Source: Bryopsis sp. KO-2023
Taxonomy: Eukaryota > Chlorophyta > Ulvophyceae > Bryopsidales > Bryopsidaceae
DNA: 64,000 bases
Direction of reading: 5' to 3'
Assembly: GCA_030272585.1 (NCBI GenBank)
Contig: BSYQ01000007.1
Span: 6,142,001 to 6,206,000 of the forward strand
Part shown: positions 18,000 to 28,803 of the stretch, in pieces
Layout of the letters: each line of letters starts with the position of its first letter
Position numbering within the stretch: the first letter of the stretch is position 1
The notes under the pieces: generated by a model
The model's database searches: none
Seen by the model: the letters and a program-made list of their open reading frames with translations, nothing else
What the model was told of the DNA's origin: nothing
Program-made: the position numbers and the translations under genes

Positions 18000-20900
18000 C
18001 TAGTCCATGGAAGATTTTTGACGTAAATACTCCTGCAGCACTTGCTGCGCATTACCCAAGTGATGTGACGGGAGCCACTGGTCCTCTTCCGATCCGTATC
18101 CTTCCCAGGAAACCAAGTACTCTGTCACATTCTTCTTTTTCCGCCGTTTGGTTCGATGTGTCTTGATCTTTTCGACGATATATTCCTCGACTCCTTCCAA
18201 CACCACTGGATCTGGAGGTGGAGAAATAGCCCTGGCTGGAAACTCTTCTGATCCATCTTCAAATGCTTTTAGCTTGGAAACATGAAAAACATCATGTATT
18301 TTCCAGTGATTAGGAAGTTCCAACCTGTAAGTTACTGATGTCACAATATCAATAATTCTAAAAGGTCCACAAAACTTAGATACCAACTTCCGGCCCATCA
18401 TTGGCGGTAAAGGTAAATCAGATGTCGATAAAAAGACATACTGATTTAATGCAAAACTTGCATCCCTCCGCCCTCGGTTTGCGACAGCCCTCTGTCGCTG
18501 TTGGCTTTTCAAAATCGCTTGCCGAGCCAGCTGTAAACTTTTAGCCCAAACTGTCCACCATTCATCTGAAACTGGACCTGAGTCTAACAAATCCTGAGGG
18601 GATCGGGGATGTTGCCCATAAACCAAATAAAAAGGTGTAAAACCTGTTGATGAGTGAACGGATGAGTTATAAGCAAACTCAGCCGCCACTAATTTAGTGT
18701 CCCAATCACCCCCTATGGTCGAAATATAAATTCGCAACATGTCTCCGACTACTCGATTTGCCCTTTCAGTCATTCCATCAGTTTCAGGGTGATATCCAGA
18801 GGACATAGCTAAACGAGTCCCCGCTAATTCCCACAGTTTTCGCCAAAACTGGCCTGTAAAACGAGTATCTCGATCGGAAATAATAGCCTCTGGCAACCCA
18901 TGATGTCTGAAAATTGTATCAAAGAAAATTTCAGCTACCCCACTAGCTGTAAATGCAGTAGTGGTGGCTACCAAGTGGATCATTCGACTAAAACGGTCGA
19001 CCATAACCACTAAATAATCATGACCCTTTTGTGTCATAGGTAAAGGTCCCACAAAATCTAAACAAACTTCTTTCCAGCGTTCGTCTGGAACTGGAATTGG
19101 CTGATATAACCCCAATGGTTTTTGAGTGCTAGACTTGTTTTTCTGACAACCAACACAAGTTCTAACATATCGTTCGACATCCTCAGTGCACCTAGGCCAA
19201 TAATATCTTTTTCGAACATTTGCGACAGTTTTGTGTCGCCCAAAATGTCCAGCCTGATCGTGACATTCAGCCAACACTGTTTGTCTAATTTCTTTGTCCT
19301 TTGGAATATACCAAAACCATTTGTCTTTCAGACTATACCACAATTTTGTGCCATCCCACCTATAACGCGGATCTTTTTCACCAGCTTCCCAATTAGCTAT
19401 AACTTCTCTGCAATGTTCATCCCCTTGATACGCAAGTCTAACCTGATCCTGAAATACTACGCCTGCTCGGACTTTTGCCACAGCGTTTAATTCCATTTCC
19501 GACCTTCGACTCAATGCATCTGCAACTGTATTTTCTTTTCCACGTTTGTATTTAATCTCAAAATCAAATTCCTGTAAAGTTTCCATCCACCTAGCCTGTC
19601 TACTGGATAATTTAGGCTGCGTCTGAATATATTTCAGCGGAGCGTGGTCCGTGTGAACCACAAATTTCCTCGCCCCCAAATAATGTCGCCAAGTTTTCAA
19701 ACAATAGACTATCGCATACAGTTCTTTTTCGTGCGTCGGATAATTCCTTTCAGCTGAATTTAATTTCCGACTTTCAAACGCGGCTGGTTGTTGCCCCTGA
19801 CCTTGATCTTGCGTCAAAACTCCTCCAATAGCAAAATCCGATACGTCTGTAGTTACTTCAAAACTCAACTCCGGATCTGGAATTATTAACACAGGTGCCT
19901 CCTGCATGCTCTTCTTTAGCGTCTGAAACGCTTTCTCCTGACTTTCAGTCCACTGCCATTTAACTTCCTTCCTTGTTAGTTCATGTAACGGCGTTGCAAT
20001 CCCAGAGTATCCCTTAATAAATTTCCGATAATAATTCGCTAAACCCAAAAACGACCTAATATCCCGAACTGTCTGAGGTTGTGCCCACTCCTTAATGGCT
20101 AAAACTTTCTTAGGTACCACGGAGAGTCCCTCTCTTCCGACTATGTGTCCCAAAAATTCGACTTCTGTCATCCCCAAATCACATTTGTCCGGTGAAACGT
20201 AAAGTTTGTGTTTTTCGAGTAGCTGAAACACTTGTCTAAGATGTTCCTTATGCTCTTCCCAGTTCCGACTGTAAACTAAGATATCATCGAGATAAACTAT
20301 AACAAACTTATCCAGATGTGGTCGAAAAACATCGTTCATCACATTCATAAAAGTTGCTGGTGCATTTGTCAAACCCATTGGCATAACTGTGTATTCGTAA
20401 GATCCATATCTAGTTCGAAAAGCAGTTTTCGCCCAATCCTTTTTCGCCATCCTGACTTGATAGTATCCCGAACACAAATCTATTTTCGAGAAGTATTTTG
20501 CGCCATGAAGCTGATCTATCAGTTCATCTATCCTCGGAATCGGATAAGCGTTTTTCACCGTCACCTTATTCAATGCCCGATAATCTACACACATGCGTAG
20601 TTTCCCGTTCTTCTTCGGTACAAAAATTACCGGTGCTCCCCAAGGTGATCTACTCGGTCGAATAAACCCTTTTTCCGACATGTCTGCAATCTGAGTTTTC
20701 AGTTCTGCCATTTCCTTGATGCCTAGTCGATAAGGTGCTTTACTTTGTGGAACCGTGCCTGGTTCCAACTGGATCGTGTGTTCGATACCTCTGGAAGGGG
20801 GTATCTCACTGGGTAATTCTTCCACAAAAGTGTTAGGAAATTCCTGTCTGATTTCTGCTGCAAGTTCAGCTTGTCTGGAAACATTTTGTTCAGAGTCAGT

Positions 20901-21545
20901 TCTGTTCAAACATGTTTCAAACACCATCAGCACATACTGTTCCTCTTCCTCCTCTCCGGGGTTTACCGGAGGAATCAAATGTTCTTTCAGCCCGTCTGAA
21001 ACCACTACCTCATTTGTTCGAAAATCAACCCGGGGATTATGCTTAGCCAGCCAAGTTTTTCCCAATATAGCATCATACTTAGCAAGAGACATTTCATGAA
21101 AAATCTCCCTACTAGCAAAATCTCCAAATCTGAGAGTAGCCCTGATCTTCCCTTTAGATTCTAAGGTACTTCCCCCAGCCAGGCTAACTTTTTCTTCTTG
21201 TTCTTCTAATTCCAGCTTATTTTTCTCGCAAAATTTCCGAGCTAAAAAGCAATCAGTTGCTCCACAGTCTATTAATATCTCAGCTGCAAAACCTGAGATT
21301 TCCCCTTTCACAGTAATCAGTTGTCTAGTTCGGTTATCAGTTTCAGCCACTGCTAGAAATCCGAACTTAGTCATGTCTAAATCTGTCCCATCAAATGAAT
21401 GGACTTCTAGGTTATCTTGGTTATCAGGTCTAGTCGGCTCCTTGGACGTTTCTTCCAACGAAAAATCCCTCGAACTCCTAGAATTCCTCGAACTCGCAGG
21501 CTTCCCCTTAACTTCACATCCTGCGAGTTTACCTAACATACTCAT
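18000..21545 (-). CDS. pol: Pol, family 2 copy 2A
   Basis: The product is 1181 residues from the ATG at 21545, which overlaps the gag stop as ATGA. In order: protease (DCGATD), RT (YLDD), RNase H, integrase (HHCC finger, SDRDTRF, YHPETDG), GPF/Y module and chromodomain (EYLVSWEGY). The reading frame is complete. In RNase H the residue after the first catalytic Asp is Val (codon near 19848), whereas copy 2B has Ala. Gag of this copy is disrupted, so Pol would have to be made from a broken element or act in trans. Confidence 0.93.
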   Translation of the reverse strand: MSMLGKLAGCEVKGKPASSRNSRSSRDFSLEETSKEPTRPDNQDNLEVHSFDGTDLDMTKFGFLAVAETDNRTRQLITVKGEISGFAAEILIDCGATDCFLARKFCEKNKLELEEQEEKVSLAGGSTLESKGKIRATLRFGDFASREIFHEMSLAKYDAILGKTWLAKHNPRVDFRTNEVVVSDGLKEHLIPPVNPGEEEEEQYVLMVFETCLNRTDSEQNVSRQAELAAEIRQEFPNTFVEELPSEIPPSRGIEHTIQLEPGTVPQSKAPYRLGIKEMAELKTQIADMSEKGFIRPSRSPWGAPVIFVPKKNGKLRMCVDYRALNKVTVKNAYPIPRIDELIDQLHGAKYFSKIDLCSGYYQVRMAKKDWAKTAFRTRYGSYEYTVMPMGLTNAPATFMNVMNDVFRPHLDKFVIVYLDDILVYSRNWEEHKEHLRQVFQLLEKHKLYVSPDKCDLGMTEVEFLGHIVGREGLSVVPKKVLAIKEWAQPQTVRDIRSFLGLANYYRKFIKGYSGIATPLHELTRKEVKWQWTESQEKAFQTLKKSMQEAPVLIIPDPELSFEVTTDVSDFAIGGVLTQDQGQGQQPAAFESRKLNSAERNYPTHEKELYAIVYCLKTWRHYLGARKFVVHTDHAPLKYIQTQPKLSSRQARWMETLQEFDFEIKYKRGKENTVADALSRRSEMELNAVAKVRAGVVFQDQVRLAYQGDEHCREVIANWEAGEKDPRYRWDGTKLWYSLKDKWFWYIPKDKEIRQTVLAECHDQAGHFGRHKTVANVRKRYYWPRCTEDVERYVRTCVGCQKNKSSTQKPLGLYQPIPVPDERWKEVCLDFVGPLPMTQKGHDYLVVMVDRFSRMIHLVATTTAFTASGVAEIFFDTIFRHHGLPEAIISDRDTRFTGQFWRKLWELAGTRLAMSSGYHPETDGMTERANRVVGDMLRIYISTIGGDWDTKLVAAEFAYNSSVHSSTGFTPFYLVYGQHPRSPQDLLDSGPVSDEWWTVWAKSLQLARQAILKSQQRQRAVANRGRRDASFALNQYVFLSTSDLPLPPMMGRKLVSKFCGPFRIIDIVTSVTYRLELPNHWKIHDVFHVSKLKAFEDGSEEFPARAISPPPDPVVLEGVEEYIVEKIKTHRTKRRKKKNVTEYLVSWEGYGSEEDQWLPSHHLGNAQQVLQEYLRQKSSMD

Positions 21546-22345
21546 TTTCGCGAGGGGCAATCTCGAGCGTAATGCCCTCGACGCCCACACTTGTAACACT
21601 TCACCTCTCCGTCTGCTTTTTCTTTCTTCCAGACTGGCTTATTTCTTTCTCTCTCTTTATCACCTCGCTGTCTCTGCTGTCTCTGTTGTCGCCTTCTTCC
21701 GACGTAGTCCAACTCCATGTGATCTGATCTGCGATTTCCGCCGCCGCTGTTGCCGCCGCCGCCGCGATCTCGATTCAAGATCGAACTCCCGGATTGAGCT
21801 CCTCCCCACCTTTCCGCCACTCGAATAGCTTCATCCAAGGTCTTGGGGTTTTGGAGGTCGGTCTCGATGCCAACCCTCCCTCGCAAACCATCGACGAACC
21901 TGTGTATTTTCTCGCCCTCTGATGCGTCGGAAATATACAGCATCAGCTGTCTAAAACGATGCGTGTATTCCCGCACAGACATTCCGCCTTGGCGTAAATT
22001 CGCCCATTCTGTCCGTGTGCGGCGCAAAAAATGTGGTTCCCCGAACTGGTTTTTCAGCTCCTCACAGAAGTCCTCATACGTCGGCAAAGGTCGGCCTCCA
22101 TCAGTCTCCGACTCCTCCACTCTTGTCCTCCACCATGTCGCGGCTGGCCCTCTCAGTAGAGATCCTGCCAGGCGGAGTTTCGAGACTCCATCTTCGACGT
22201 GGGTGGCGTCAAAATGCACTCGGAGGCTGAACAACCAATCCTGGATAGGAGGGTCATTCTGCCTGCCTCCCCACAGATCAGGTCGGGCTGGCTTACTTCT
22301 CAGGTCATTACCTCGACCACCACTTCCAGCCGCCGTTCCAGCCTG
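21542..22345 (-). pseudogene. gag: Gag of 2A, 3' part (5' part at 50010-50203)
   Basis: The open frame covers the capsid-like domain and a CCHC knuckle ([14 protein letters not shown]) just before the stop. Codons match copy 2B gag from the GTAAGSGG position. The first 65 codons lie 27.7 kb away at 50010-50203, separated by element 3A with TSD GCCTG. Apart from the insertion the frame has no stop. Confidence 0.92.
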
Positions 22346-22519
22346 TGTTAGGTCCCTGTAGGTTTTAGTGAAGTCGTTGCTGAGGTTGAGACTGGGGTCA
22401 CACACACTACAAACCAGAGAATTAATTTTACAAGGTGTTCTCTCTGAACTTAACCCCCTAGAACCCGTACTAACCCGTACTACACACTCGTACTGCAAAA
22501 TGAGTGCGACAACGTATCA
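22346..22519 (-). repeat. 3' LTR of 3A
   Basis: The LTR runs TGATACG...CTAACA on the minus strand, 174 bp. The polypurine tract G15-AGTAGT (22520-22540) abuts it; the same 21-nt tract precedes the right LTR of the coding-poor element at 61188-61208. Confidence 0.93.
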
Positions 22520-22664
22520 ACTACTCCCCCCCCCCCCCCCAAAGGGTGTCCACACCCGTAGAAGAACCCAAAAGGAAAGAAAAAGAAAAGAAAAGAAAAG
22601 AAAACCCCCAAGGAAAAACTGTCTCTGTCCGGCTCTGACTCTCTGGCTCTGGCTCCGCTCGCTC

Positions 22665-24329
22665 TCACTCTGTATCCGAGTCCAAGCCCTCGAGATCCCA
22701 CATCGTTCGTAGGATGTATGTCAGCCGGGATCCAAGCTCCTTGACACCGGTTTTTGAAGGGAAGGCTGCGGATTTGACCCGACACACCTGACATGGTAAG
22801 GTGAGCTGATCAGTGGCATCCGGGGGTGGAAGCGATGGGAGCGGAAGAAAATCCTCCGCACGTTTCCCGAGGCGAAGATGCTCCGCGGTCATATCGAGCG
22901 GCCGGATACTTTTATCCGCGAGCCACCGATTGATGACCCGATCCATTACATGATGATGGGGCCAGTGTGTGGGACAAACGTAGTGAGCCCCACAACTGGT
23001 TTTTATCCCGACACCATGTTGCGTTCCCGCGCAGTAGTAGCACTTCGTTCCCGCGAGTGCTGGATCGTGCGTGCCTTTGATCTTCTTGAGCGCTGCACGC
23101 AACTCTTTCGCGTCCTTCGCGCGTGTGCGTTTCTTCCCCCGCTTGGTGCTTTTCTCCGCGCCCTTTTTGTCCGCTTCCTTCACTTTTTCCGCATCCGCCT
23201 GAGTCGACGGCTCCCCTTTCTTGGTTTCAGCGGTTGTCTTTTTCTCCGCGTCCGCCTTCTTTTGTTTTCCCGCGTCCGCATGTGTTTTCTCCGCGTCCGC
23301 CTTTTGTTTTTCCGCAGCCGCCTTTTTCTCCGCATGTGTTTTCTCCGCGTCCGCCTGTTGTTTTTCCGCGGCCGCCTTTTTCTCCGCGGCTGCTTTCTTT
23401 TTCTCCGCAAGTGCTTTGAGCATTGCTGCTTTGACGAGTGCTTTTGTTTGAGCGTCCTCCGCGCTCAGCGGTGGTTTTGAACCTGTCGGTTCTTCCGCTA
23501 TGACCTCTTCGTTGTCGTCATCGTCAAGGGAACTCTGGGGTGGTTTCGTCAACTGCTTTGAGATATTCTCCGCTGCCCCGTTTATCCGGCTCAACCAGTC
23601 GTTCACTTGGTCCAAGTTGTGCGCTTTTGTAAGGTCCACGTTCGTGATGGTGATCTCCTTGACCTTATGCATGTCGACCTGATCTTTTATCCGGCCGTCT
23701 CGCACCAACTGCGCCTGCGCCTTCGCGGTATCCAGACGTACTCCCACGAGTCCGTGTGAGAAGCTCGCGAGTGACTGCGGGATGTCCATGAGGTTGGCCC
23801 GAAGCCGATTGACCTCAACTTTGGACGCGACGAGTTCTGACATCAACACACGGGCGGTCGTGCTGCTGCAGAAATCGTCTCCCTTTTCCGCCTTGGCGAG
23901 AGCGGCTTTTGTGGCTGCCAACTCTTTTTGGACCGTGACGAGGTGTTTATAGCGTTTCTCCGCCTCGCCGATGAGCTGTTTGTTCTCCTTGTGGTACCAA
24001 TCTGTATCCGCTTGAGCTTTGGTGGCTGCTTTCCGGGAGAGGGTCAGATCGGTGGTCAGCTGGGTGATTTCCTTTGCTTTCGCGGAAATTTCTTGATCCC
24101 GCGCGGAAATTGTTTGATCCTTTGCGGAATTTTCTTCCTCTTGCGCGGATAACTCTCTTTTGATGGTCTTGAGTTCCGCTTCCGCACCGCGGGCTTTCAC
24201 TTGAGCATCACTCAACTGCTGTTGAAGAGCCCGGTATCGATCCTTCCAATCCGCCTCCAGCTTAATTTTCTCCGCCGTCTGTTTCTCCTCTGTTTCCCGG
24301 AGTTTCGCCGCCAGCTCACAGATTGACAC
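22665..24329 (-). pseudogene. ORF3, family 3, N-terminally fused by deletion
   Basis: The open frame encodes up to 554 residues but has no ATG near its start. Its 5' end abuts RNase H sequence in a different frame, so the true N terminus is lost. A coiled coil rich in Ala, Lys and Glu (with repeated AEKKAAAEKQ-type units at about 23180-23410) precedes a Cys/His array: CYYC (about 23030-23046), C-x2-H-x2-C-x2-H-W (about 22962-22993) and CQVC (about 22782-22797). The spacing of the central motif is identical to family 1 ORF3. The 3' untranslated part (22541-22664) has a pyrimidine/purine-skewed AAAAG run. Confidence 0.75.
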
Positions 24330-24417
24330 AGAACTGCTCCATATGCAGTTCCTGATGCGTCCGTTATTACGGTGTACCTAAGAAGCGGATCGGGTAGGAG
24401 AAGTATGGGGGTGCGGG

Positions 24418-24882
24418 CAGAGATAGGACTTGGGCCAAATTTTTGGTCCGACTCCGGTCCGGTCCGGTTACGGTCGGGTTACGGTCACCGTACTACGGCC
24501 GTAACTCCGTACCGTAACCGGAGTAATATGTTGTTTTTACGGTACGGAACAGGTACGGTATAACTACGGTAGGCCCTAAATCACCGTGAAGTAGCGTGGT
24601 TCAGTGCTAAAGCGTTAGGCTGCAGTCAGTAGGGTCGCGGGTTCGAATCCCCCTGGGTTCCTTTGGAATCGCGGGACCCTGCGGGGGTCACTTTCTACGG
24701 TTTACGGTTGTTACGGCCGTTACGGTCGTTACGGTCCGGTACGGAGCGGTACGGAGTGGTACGGTGCTACGGTTACGGCCGTAAAAGTACGATTTTCTGA
24801 CGAAAATTGTACTCCGGTTACGGTCCGGTTACGGTGGTTACGGTCCGGTTACGGTGACCGTAACCGTAAAGTCCTATCTCTG
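24418..24882. mobile_element. 465-bp hAT-type MITE with TTACGGTC-dense arms
   Basis: The terminal inverted repeats are perfect: CAGAGATAGGACTT at the left and its complement at the right. The flanks GGTGCGGG (24410-24417 and 24883-24890) are an 8-bp TSD, typical of hAT. The arms are filled with GGTTACGGTC and TACGGT words. A tRNA-like sequence lies in the centre. No ORF is present. It interrupts the pol of 3A. Confidence 0.92.
24592..24665 (+). other. tRNA-like sequence (A and B boxes) inside MITE
   Basis: The sequence aligns with a class I tRNA: GTTCAGTG..TAAAGC in A-box/D-arm position and GCGGGTTCGAATCCCCC as T-arm with B box. A CTGCAGT loop would read GCA if the arm formed. The anticodon and acceptor stems do not pair well, so it is a decayed or tRNA-like Pol III promoter, not a confident tRNA gene. 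Confidence 0.5.
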
Positions 24883-26990
24883 GGTGCGGGTGATCTTTTG
24901 CTTGAGTTTGCTGAAGGCTTCGCGCTGAATAGGCCCCCATGTCCACACATGATTCTTTTTGATCAGATCATGTAAGGGTCCTGCAATCCGCGCAAACTCT
25001 GGTATAAACTTACGATAGTAAGATACCATGCCCAGAAAACTTCGCACATCCCCAACTGAGCTCAACTCCTTCCATTCTTGAATAGCCCGCACTTTATCAT
25101 CCATTGGTTGCAGGCCTTTTCCTGACAAATGATATCCCAGATAATCGGTCTCGCTGACCCCCACTTCACACTTGCTCGCTTTCGCGTAGAGCTTGTGTTT
25201 GTGTAACCGCTCGAATACCTGTTTCAAATGATCGACATGTTCTTCCACTGAATTGGAAAACACCAGAATGTCGTCAATGAAAACAACCACAAAGTGGTCC
25301 AAAAACTCCCCCAACAAATCCTGCACCATAGTTTGAAACTGGGCCGGACAGTTGGACATTCCGAAGGGACAAACGAGGAACTCGAAATGCCCGTATCGTG
25401 TGCGGAATGCAGTTTTTGGGGTATCCTTTGGCCGGACTGGAAATTGCCAGTAGCCCGAGCGGAGGTCGATCTTGGTGTAGATCTTCGCTTTAGCGAGCCG
25501 GTCCATTAACTCTTCGGGAAGCGGAAGTGGATAGCGGTTTTTAATGGTGTAGTGGTTGATCCATCTGTAATCAACACACATCCGCAGTCCGCCGTCTTTC
25601 TTAGGGACAAAGAGTATGGGGGCTCCCCAGGGACTCTCTGACGGCCTAATCTTCCGTTGCTCGAGGAGATAATCCACTTGTGTCCGAACTTCATCCAATT
25701 CAGCCGGAGAAAGTTTGTACAGGGGACGGTGGATTGGGCTCATACTCTCATCCTCAAGGTCGATCTTAAATTCATGACCCTTGCGGACGGGAGGTATGCC
25801 AGGTGGGAGATCTTTTGGAAAAATGTGGCTATATTCCTCCACCACAGAGCGGATATCCGGGTGCATCTGATCATGCAGCAACTTCGGTACCTCCGTCTCT
25901 TGTGGTGTGTTGGTGCCCGCTGAAGTTTGAAGGCTATCAACGGTTACCCCCTCATACGGATATTGCATCAAGTGATTGCTATCCGTGGGGTCAGATTCAC
26001 GCACCACCACCAAGTAAGCCAAACTATCTGTGGTTTCAGTTTGCTTCTTGATGTAGCGGAATATCTTCTTGTGGGTGATGAGAGGTGTGGTTTCATTCGC
26101 AAGTTGAAGATAATCAGTCGGTCTTTCCTTTACCGGTACTGTTATCCAACCTTGACCTTGGCGAATGTTGATAGTTCCCTGTGCAAAGTCTATGGACGGG
26201 TTATTGGCGATGAGCCACGGTAACCCTAACACGATGTCATATGTGAGATGAGGAAAAACATCCGCAGAAAACTGGGTTTTGTATCCGCCCAACTGCATGT
26301 TGATGTTTCCGCATCGTTTGTCCACAGTGCAAACAGACCCGTTGGCTAATGAAACGGTCTTATTACACGAGGAGAACTCTAACCCCAAACGATCCACAAG
26401 TTTCTGCGCTACATAATTTTCCGTAGCTCCACAGTCCAAATAAGCGGAGATTGAAACTCCCCCTATCCGCCCCTTAAGCTCATACCCCATGAACTTAAGG
26501 TGGTGATTATTTACCAGTGGATTAAAACTGTCTTGAAGGTAATCCCCACCTTCAACCCCTGGTTGTTTCTTTCTGTCCGATGCCTCCCTTGCACCGGCGT
26601 CAGACGGAACCCTTGGGCTGGTCCGGTCTAAACTTTTTACACTTCCTTCCGAAGCCTGTTTCTCTCCACAAGGCGGGATAGATTCCAGGTTGCTATCTCC
26701 GGAGGAACTTCCAGAGTCTTCATGTACTGAACCAACACTTTCCGCCAACTCTCTGCCGGAAGTGCTTAGGATGACCGTACTTGAATCATCCATCCGCTCT
26801 TTGTCACCAAGTTTTGTACTCATCAGCGGATTTTCAGCCCTCTGGGCGGGATTTCTTTTTGACTCTTTCTCGGTCTTTTTATTCCCCTCTCGTTCTCTTG
26901 CTCGTGACTCCCGGAGCTTCTGACGTTTGCGATGTCTATATCTTCGGCGTCTGGCTCTTTTCCTTCTGGCCGCATGGAGCGAAGTCTCCT

Positions 26991-27309
26991 CTATGCGGCG
27001 TGATCTTTTAGCCATTTTTGAAAAGTTGGGCCTTTAGGACATTTTCCAAAGCCATGACCCACTTCACCGCAGATGTAACATGCGCCTCCGCCTCTAGCTC
27101 CGCCTTGTTGCTGCCTTCCGCCACCACCTCGATTTCGTCCGCCACCTCGTCTTCCGCCTCTTCCGCGGCCACGGCCGCCTCCACCTCTGTTGCCTCCTCC
27201 CATTTGCTGATTTTGATCTTGGGGTGGAGGTGGTGGTTGCGGTTGCTGACCCTGCATTTGCTGGTTCTGGTCAGCTTTGGGCTTGTTTTTCCAATTCCAG
27301 TTCCATCGC
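26991..27309 (-). pseudogene. gag: Gag of 3A, 3' segment with zinc knuckle
   Basis: The segment has a Gln/Pro-rich part, an Arg/Gly-rich part and a CCHC knuckle (CYICGEVGHGFGKC). It is in frame with 36568-38477 once element 2B and one ATCGC copy are removed. It overlaps the pol start by 25 nt. Confidence 0.88.
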
Positions 27310-27879
27310 TGAAACGGCTGACTTAGTAGGCGAAGATCTAGGCGGAAAACAGAGGTTACAGTCTGAGAGTTCCAGGTAGTCGCGGACTGACTGGAATGGG
27401 GTAGTTACGTGATGCTCAATGAGAGGCTGAAACGTAGTGAAAAGAGTTCGAACCAGGTTCAGTATATTCAGTGTCAGGTCTCAGATGGCTGAGAGTTTGG
27501 GTAGAGAGTCGGGAGTCAGACTGAAAGGAGCTTCAGTCTGGGTCCTTAGTCTAGAGGTTATCAAGGGTTATAAAGGGTTAGTCGGAGCTCTGGCTAGAAG
27601 GGCTGAGCTGAGAAATGATAGAGACGTTTTGGGGAGAGCTAGATGATAGCTAGTATTTGTAAGGTTAGGAGATGGGCTGGGAGTTTCTAGAAGCTCTGGG
27701 CTGAGAGTATAAAAGGCTGGGGATCGTTGTAAAGAACAAGCTTGTTGAAATAAGATTCAGTTGTGTACTCTCGTGTCTCAGACCTTTCTTACAGAACTTC
27801 TGGTCGTCTCCCAACGTGTGTGAAGAACGGGTTAAGTGACGGCTGGAAGTATTCAGCCTCAGGAAACAAATCCGTTTCA
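27310..27879 (+). repeat. 5' LTR of 2B, with TATA box
   Basis: The LTR is TGAAACG...CGTTTCA. TATAAAAG at 27708-27715 is a likely core promoter, which would put transcription start about 30 nt on. The same box occurs in the other family 2 LTRs. Confidence 0.94.
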
Positions 27880-27880
27880 C

Positions 27881-27892
27881 TGGTTTCGGAGC
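27881..27892 (+). promoter_or_regulatory. Primer-binding site of 2B
   Basis: TGGTTTCGGAGC lies one nt after the LTR end. It is complementary to a tRNA 3' end GCTCCGAAACCA. The same 12 nt occurs in every family here. It resembles the TGGTATCAGAGC initiator-Met site of plant Ty3 elements, but the primer tRNA is not identified. Confidence 0.85.
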
Positions 27893-27897
27893 GAGTT

Positions 27898-28128
27898 ATG
27901 CCTATAATCAGAGAAGAAGAGTACTGGTTTGGCGAAGAAGGAGATCCTAGGTTACTGCTTGTAGACCTCTGGCTGGAAGAGAACCCGTTGGAAGTTCTGC
28001 ACATAGGCGAAGACAATAGTGATACTGAAAGCACAGGATCAAGCGAATCGAGAACTGAGACAGAGGCGACAGTTGATCTTCCGCTTACCCCTGAAACCCC
28101 AACTCAGGAGGAACCCCAACATCAGTGA
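27898..28128 (+). CDS. ORF-a, family 2 leader ORF (76 aa), function unknown
   Basis: The ATG at 27898 follows the primer-binding site by 5 nt. The product is acidic (ends in Thr/Glu/Pro-rich sequence) and has no recognised domain. It is in the same frame as ORF-b, separated by one TGA. At the stop, CAGTGAGTT also matches a GTGAGT splice donor (28125), so this could be an exon end instead. In copy 2A the ORF is cut to 39 residues by a small deletion. Confidence 0.5.
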   Translation: MPIIREEEYWFGEEGDPRLLLVDLWLEENPLEVLHIGEDNSDTESTGSSESRTETEATVDLPLTPETPTQEEPQHQ

Positions 28129-28140
28129 GTTTTGTTGTCT

Positions 28141-28440
28141 ATGGACCCTTGGCTGGCTCACCTTCTCGATCTTTATTACAGAGTAGAGTGGCAGTATCCC
28201 GACGAGGAACTGGGATTACCGATTGTGCGGAGGGAAGCTAGGAGGAACGAGGTTCAGTTGAACTACGAAGAACTCGACCTACTCTGCTTCCTGAAAGAGC
28301 TGGAAGAACAGGCTGACAAAGAGAATCAGCCAACCCCAACTACCGAGTCACCTCTCGACTTTCCCACTACATCAAGGTTTTACCGCTACGACGAGGAGGA
28401 ACGGAACTCCTTGGCCCTGACATCGCTTTTTCACCAATGA
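28141..28440 (+). CDS. ORF-b, family 2 leader ORF (99 aa)
   Basis: The start is taken at ATG 28141, since the open frame further up has no ATG after the ORF-a stop. The product is acidic with a helical-looking LNYEELDLLCFLKELEEQ segment and no recognised domain. Its stop overlaps the next start as ATGA (28437-28440). Copy 2A has the same ORF with a few substitutions and no stop, which argues for coding. Confidence 0.6.
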   Translation: MDPWLAHLLDLYYRVEWQYPDEELGLPIVRREARRNEVQLNYEELDLLCFLKELEEQADKENQPTPTTESPLDFPTTSRFYRYDEEERNSLALTSLFHQ

Positions 28441-28796
28441 AAGAGGAGAGGATCCACGAACTAAACGACACCTACCAAGTAAAGTGGACGCTCGCGCAGC
28501 CAGGAGTACATAACGTACGGGGGCACGAGCAAGAGCCGGTCGTAAACTCAGAGGGTCTGGAAATCCCAACTATCAGACCTCTGGGTTTGTTTGGCGACAA
28601 GTTTCTGCAGCTGACCCAAGAGGAGCGGCAGATTGTCAGGACGTGCACCGGAGATCCAGAGAGGAAGAGGGTTCCAGACACCCTCGTAAATCAGGAAGGA
28701 GAGTCAGTGGAGCTCCTTGATCGGAAAAGGCAGTCGAAGAAAGTTAGGGTATCCGAATTTACCTATCCGCGGAATACCCTAACCGAAGATCTTTGA
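28437..28796 (+). CDS. ORF-c, family 2 leader ORF (119 aa)
   Basis: The start ATG overlaps the ORF-b stop. I see no known domain; the product is charged, with a basic DRKRQSKKVR segment near the C terminus. The stop lies 7 nt before the gag ATG (28804). Copy 2A keeps an open ORF of equal length differing at about three residues. ATGA coupling suggests stop/restart translation. Confidence 0.62.
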   Translation: MKEERIHELNDTYQVKWTLAQPGVHNVRGHEQEPVVNSEGLEIPTIRPLGLFGDKFLQLTQEERQIVRTCTGDPERKRVPDTLVNQEGESVELLDRKRQSKKVRVSEFTYPRNTLTEDL

Positions 28797-28803
28797 GTCT
28801 GAG

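Larger units (their letters stand above)
24346..27015 (-). pseudogene. pol: Pol of family 3 copy 3A: PR and RT, interrupted and truncated
   Basis: ATG 27015 lies 25 nt inside the gag end, in the -1 frame relative to gag. A basic Arg/Lys N-terminal part leads to protease (DCGAT), RT (FIDDIL near 25280) and the start of RNase H. The frame is cut at 24883 by the 465-bp MITE. It continues in frame on the other side (24417-24346) up to the RNase H TDAS motif and GAVLCQ, then stops at the deletion junction with ORF3. RNase H remainder, integrase and chromodomain are missing. Confidence 0.9.

Noticed and set aside
27437-27646. 69-codon ORF repeated in all family 2 LTRs
   Set aside because: It starts with GTG and is conserved only because the LTRs are near identical.
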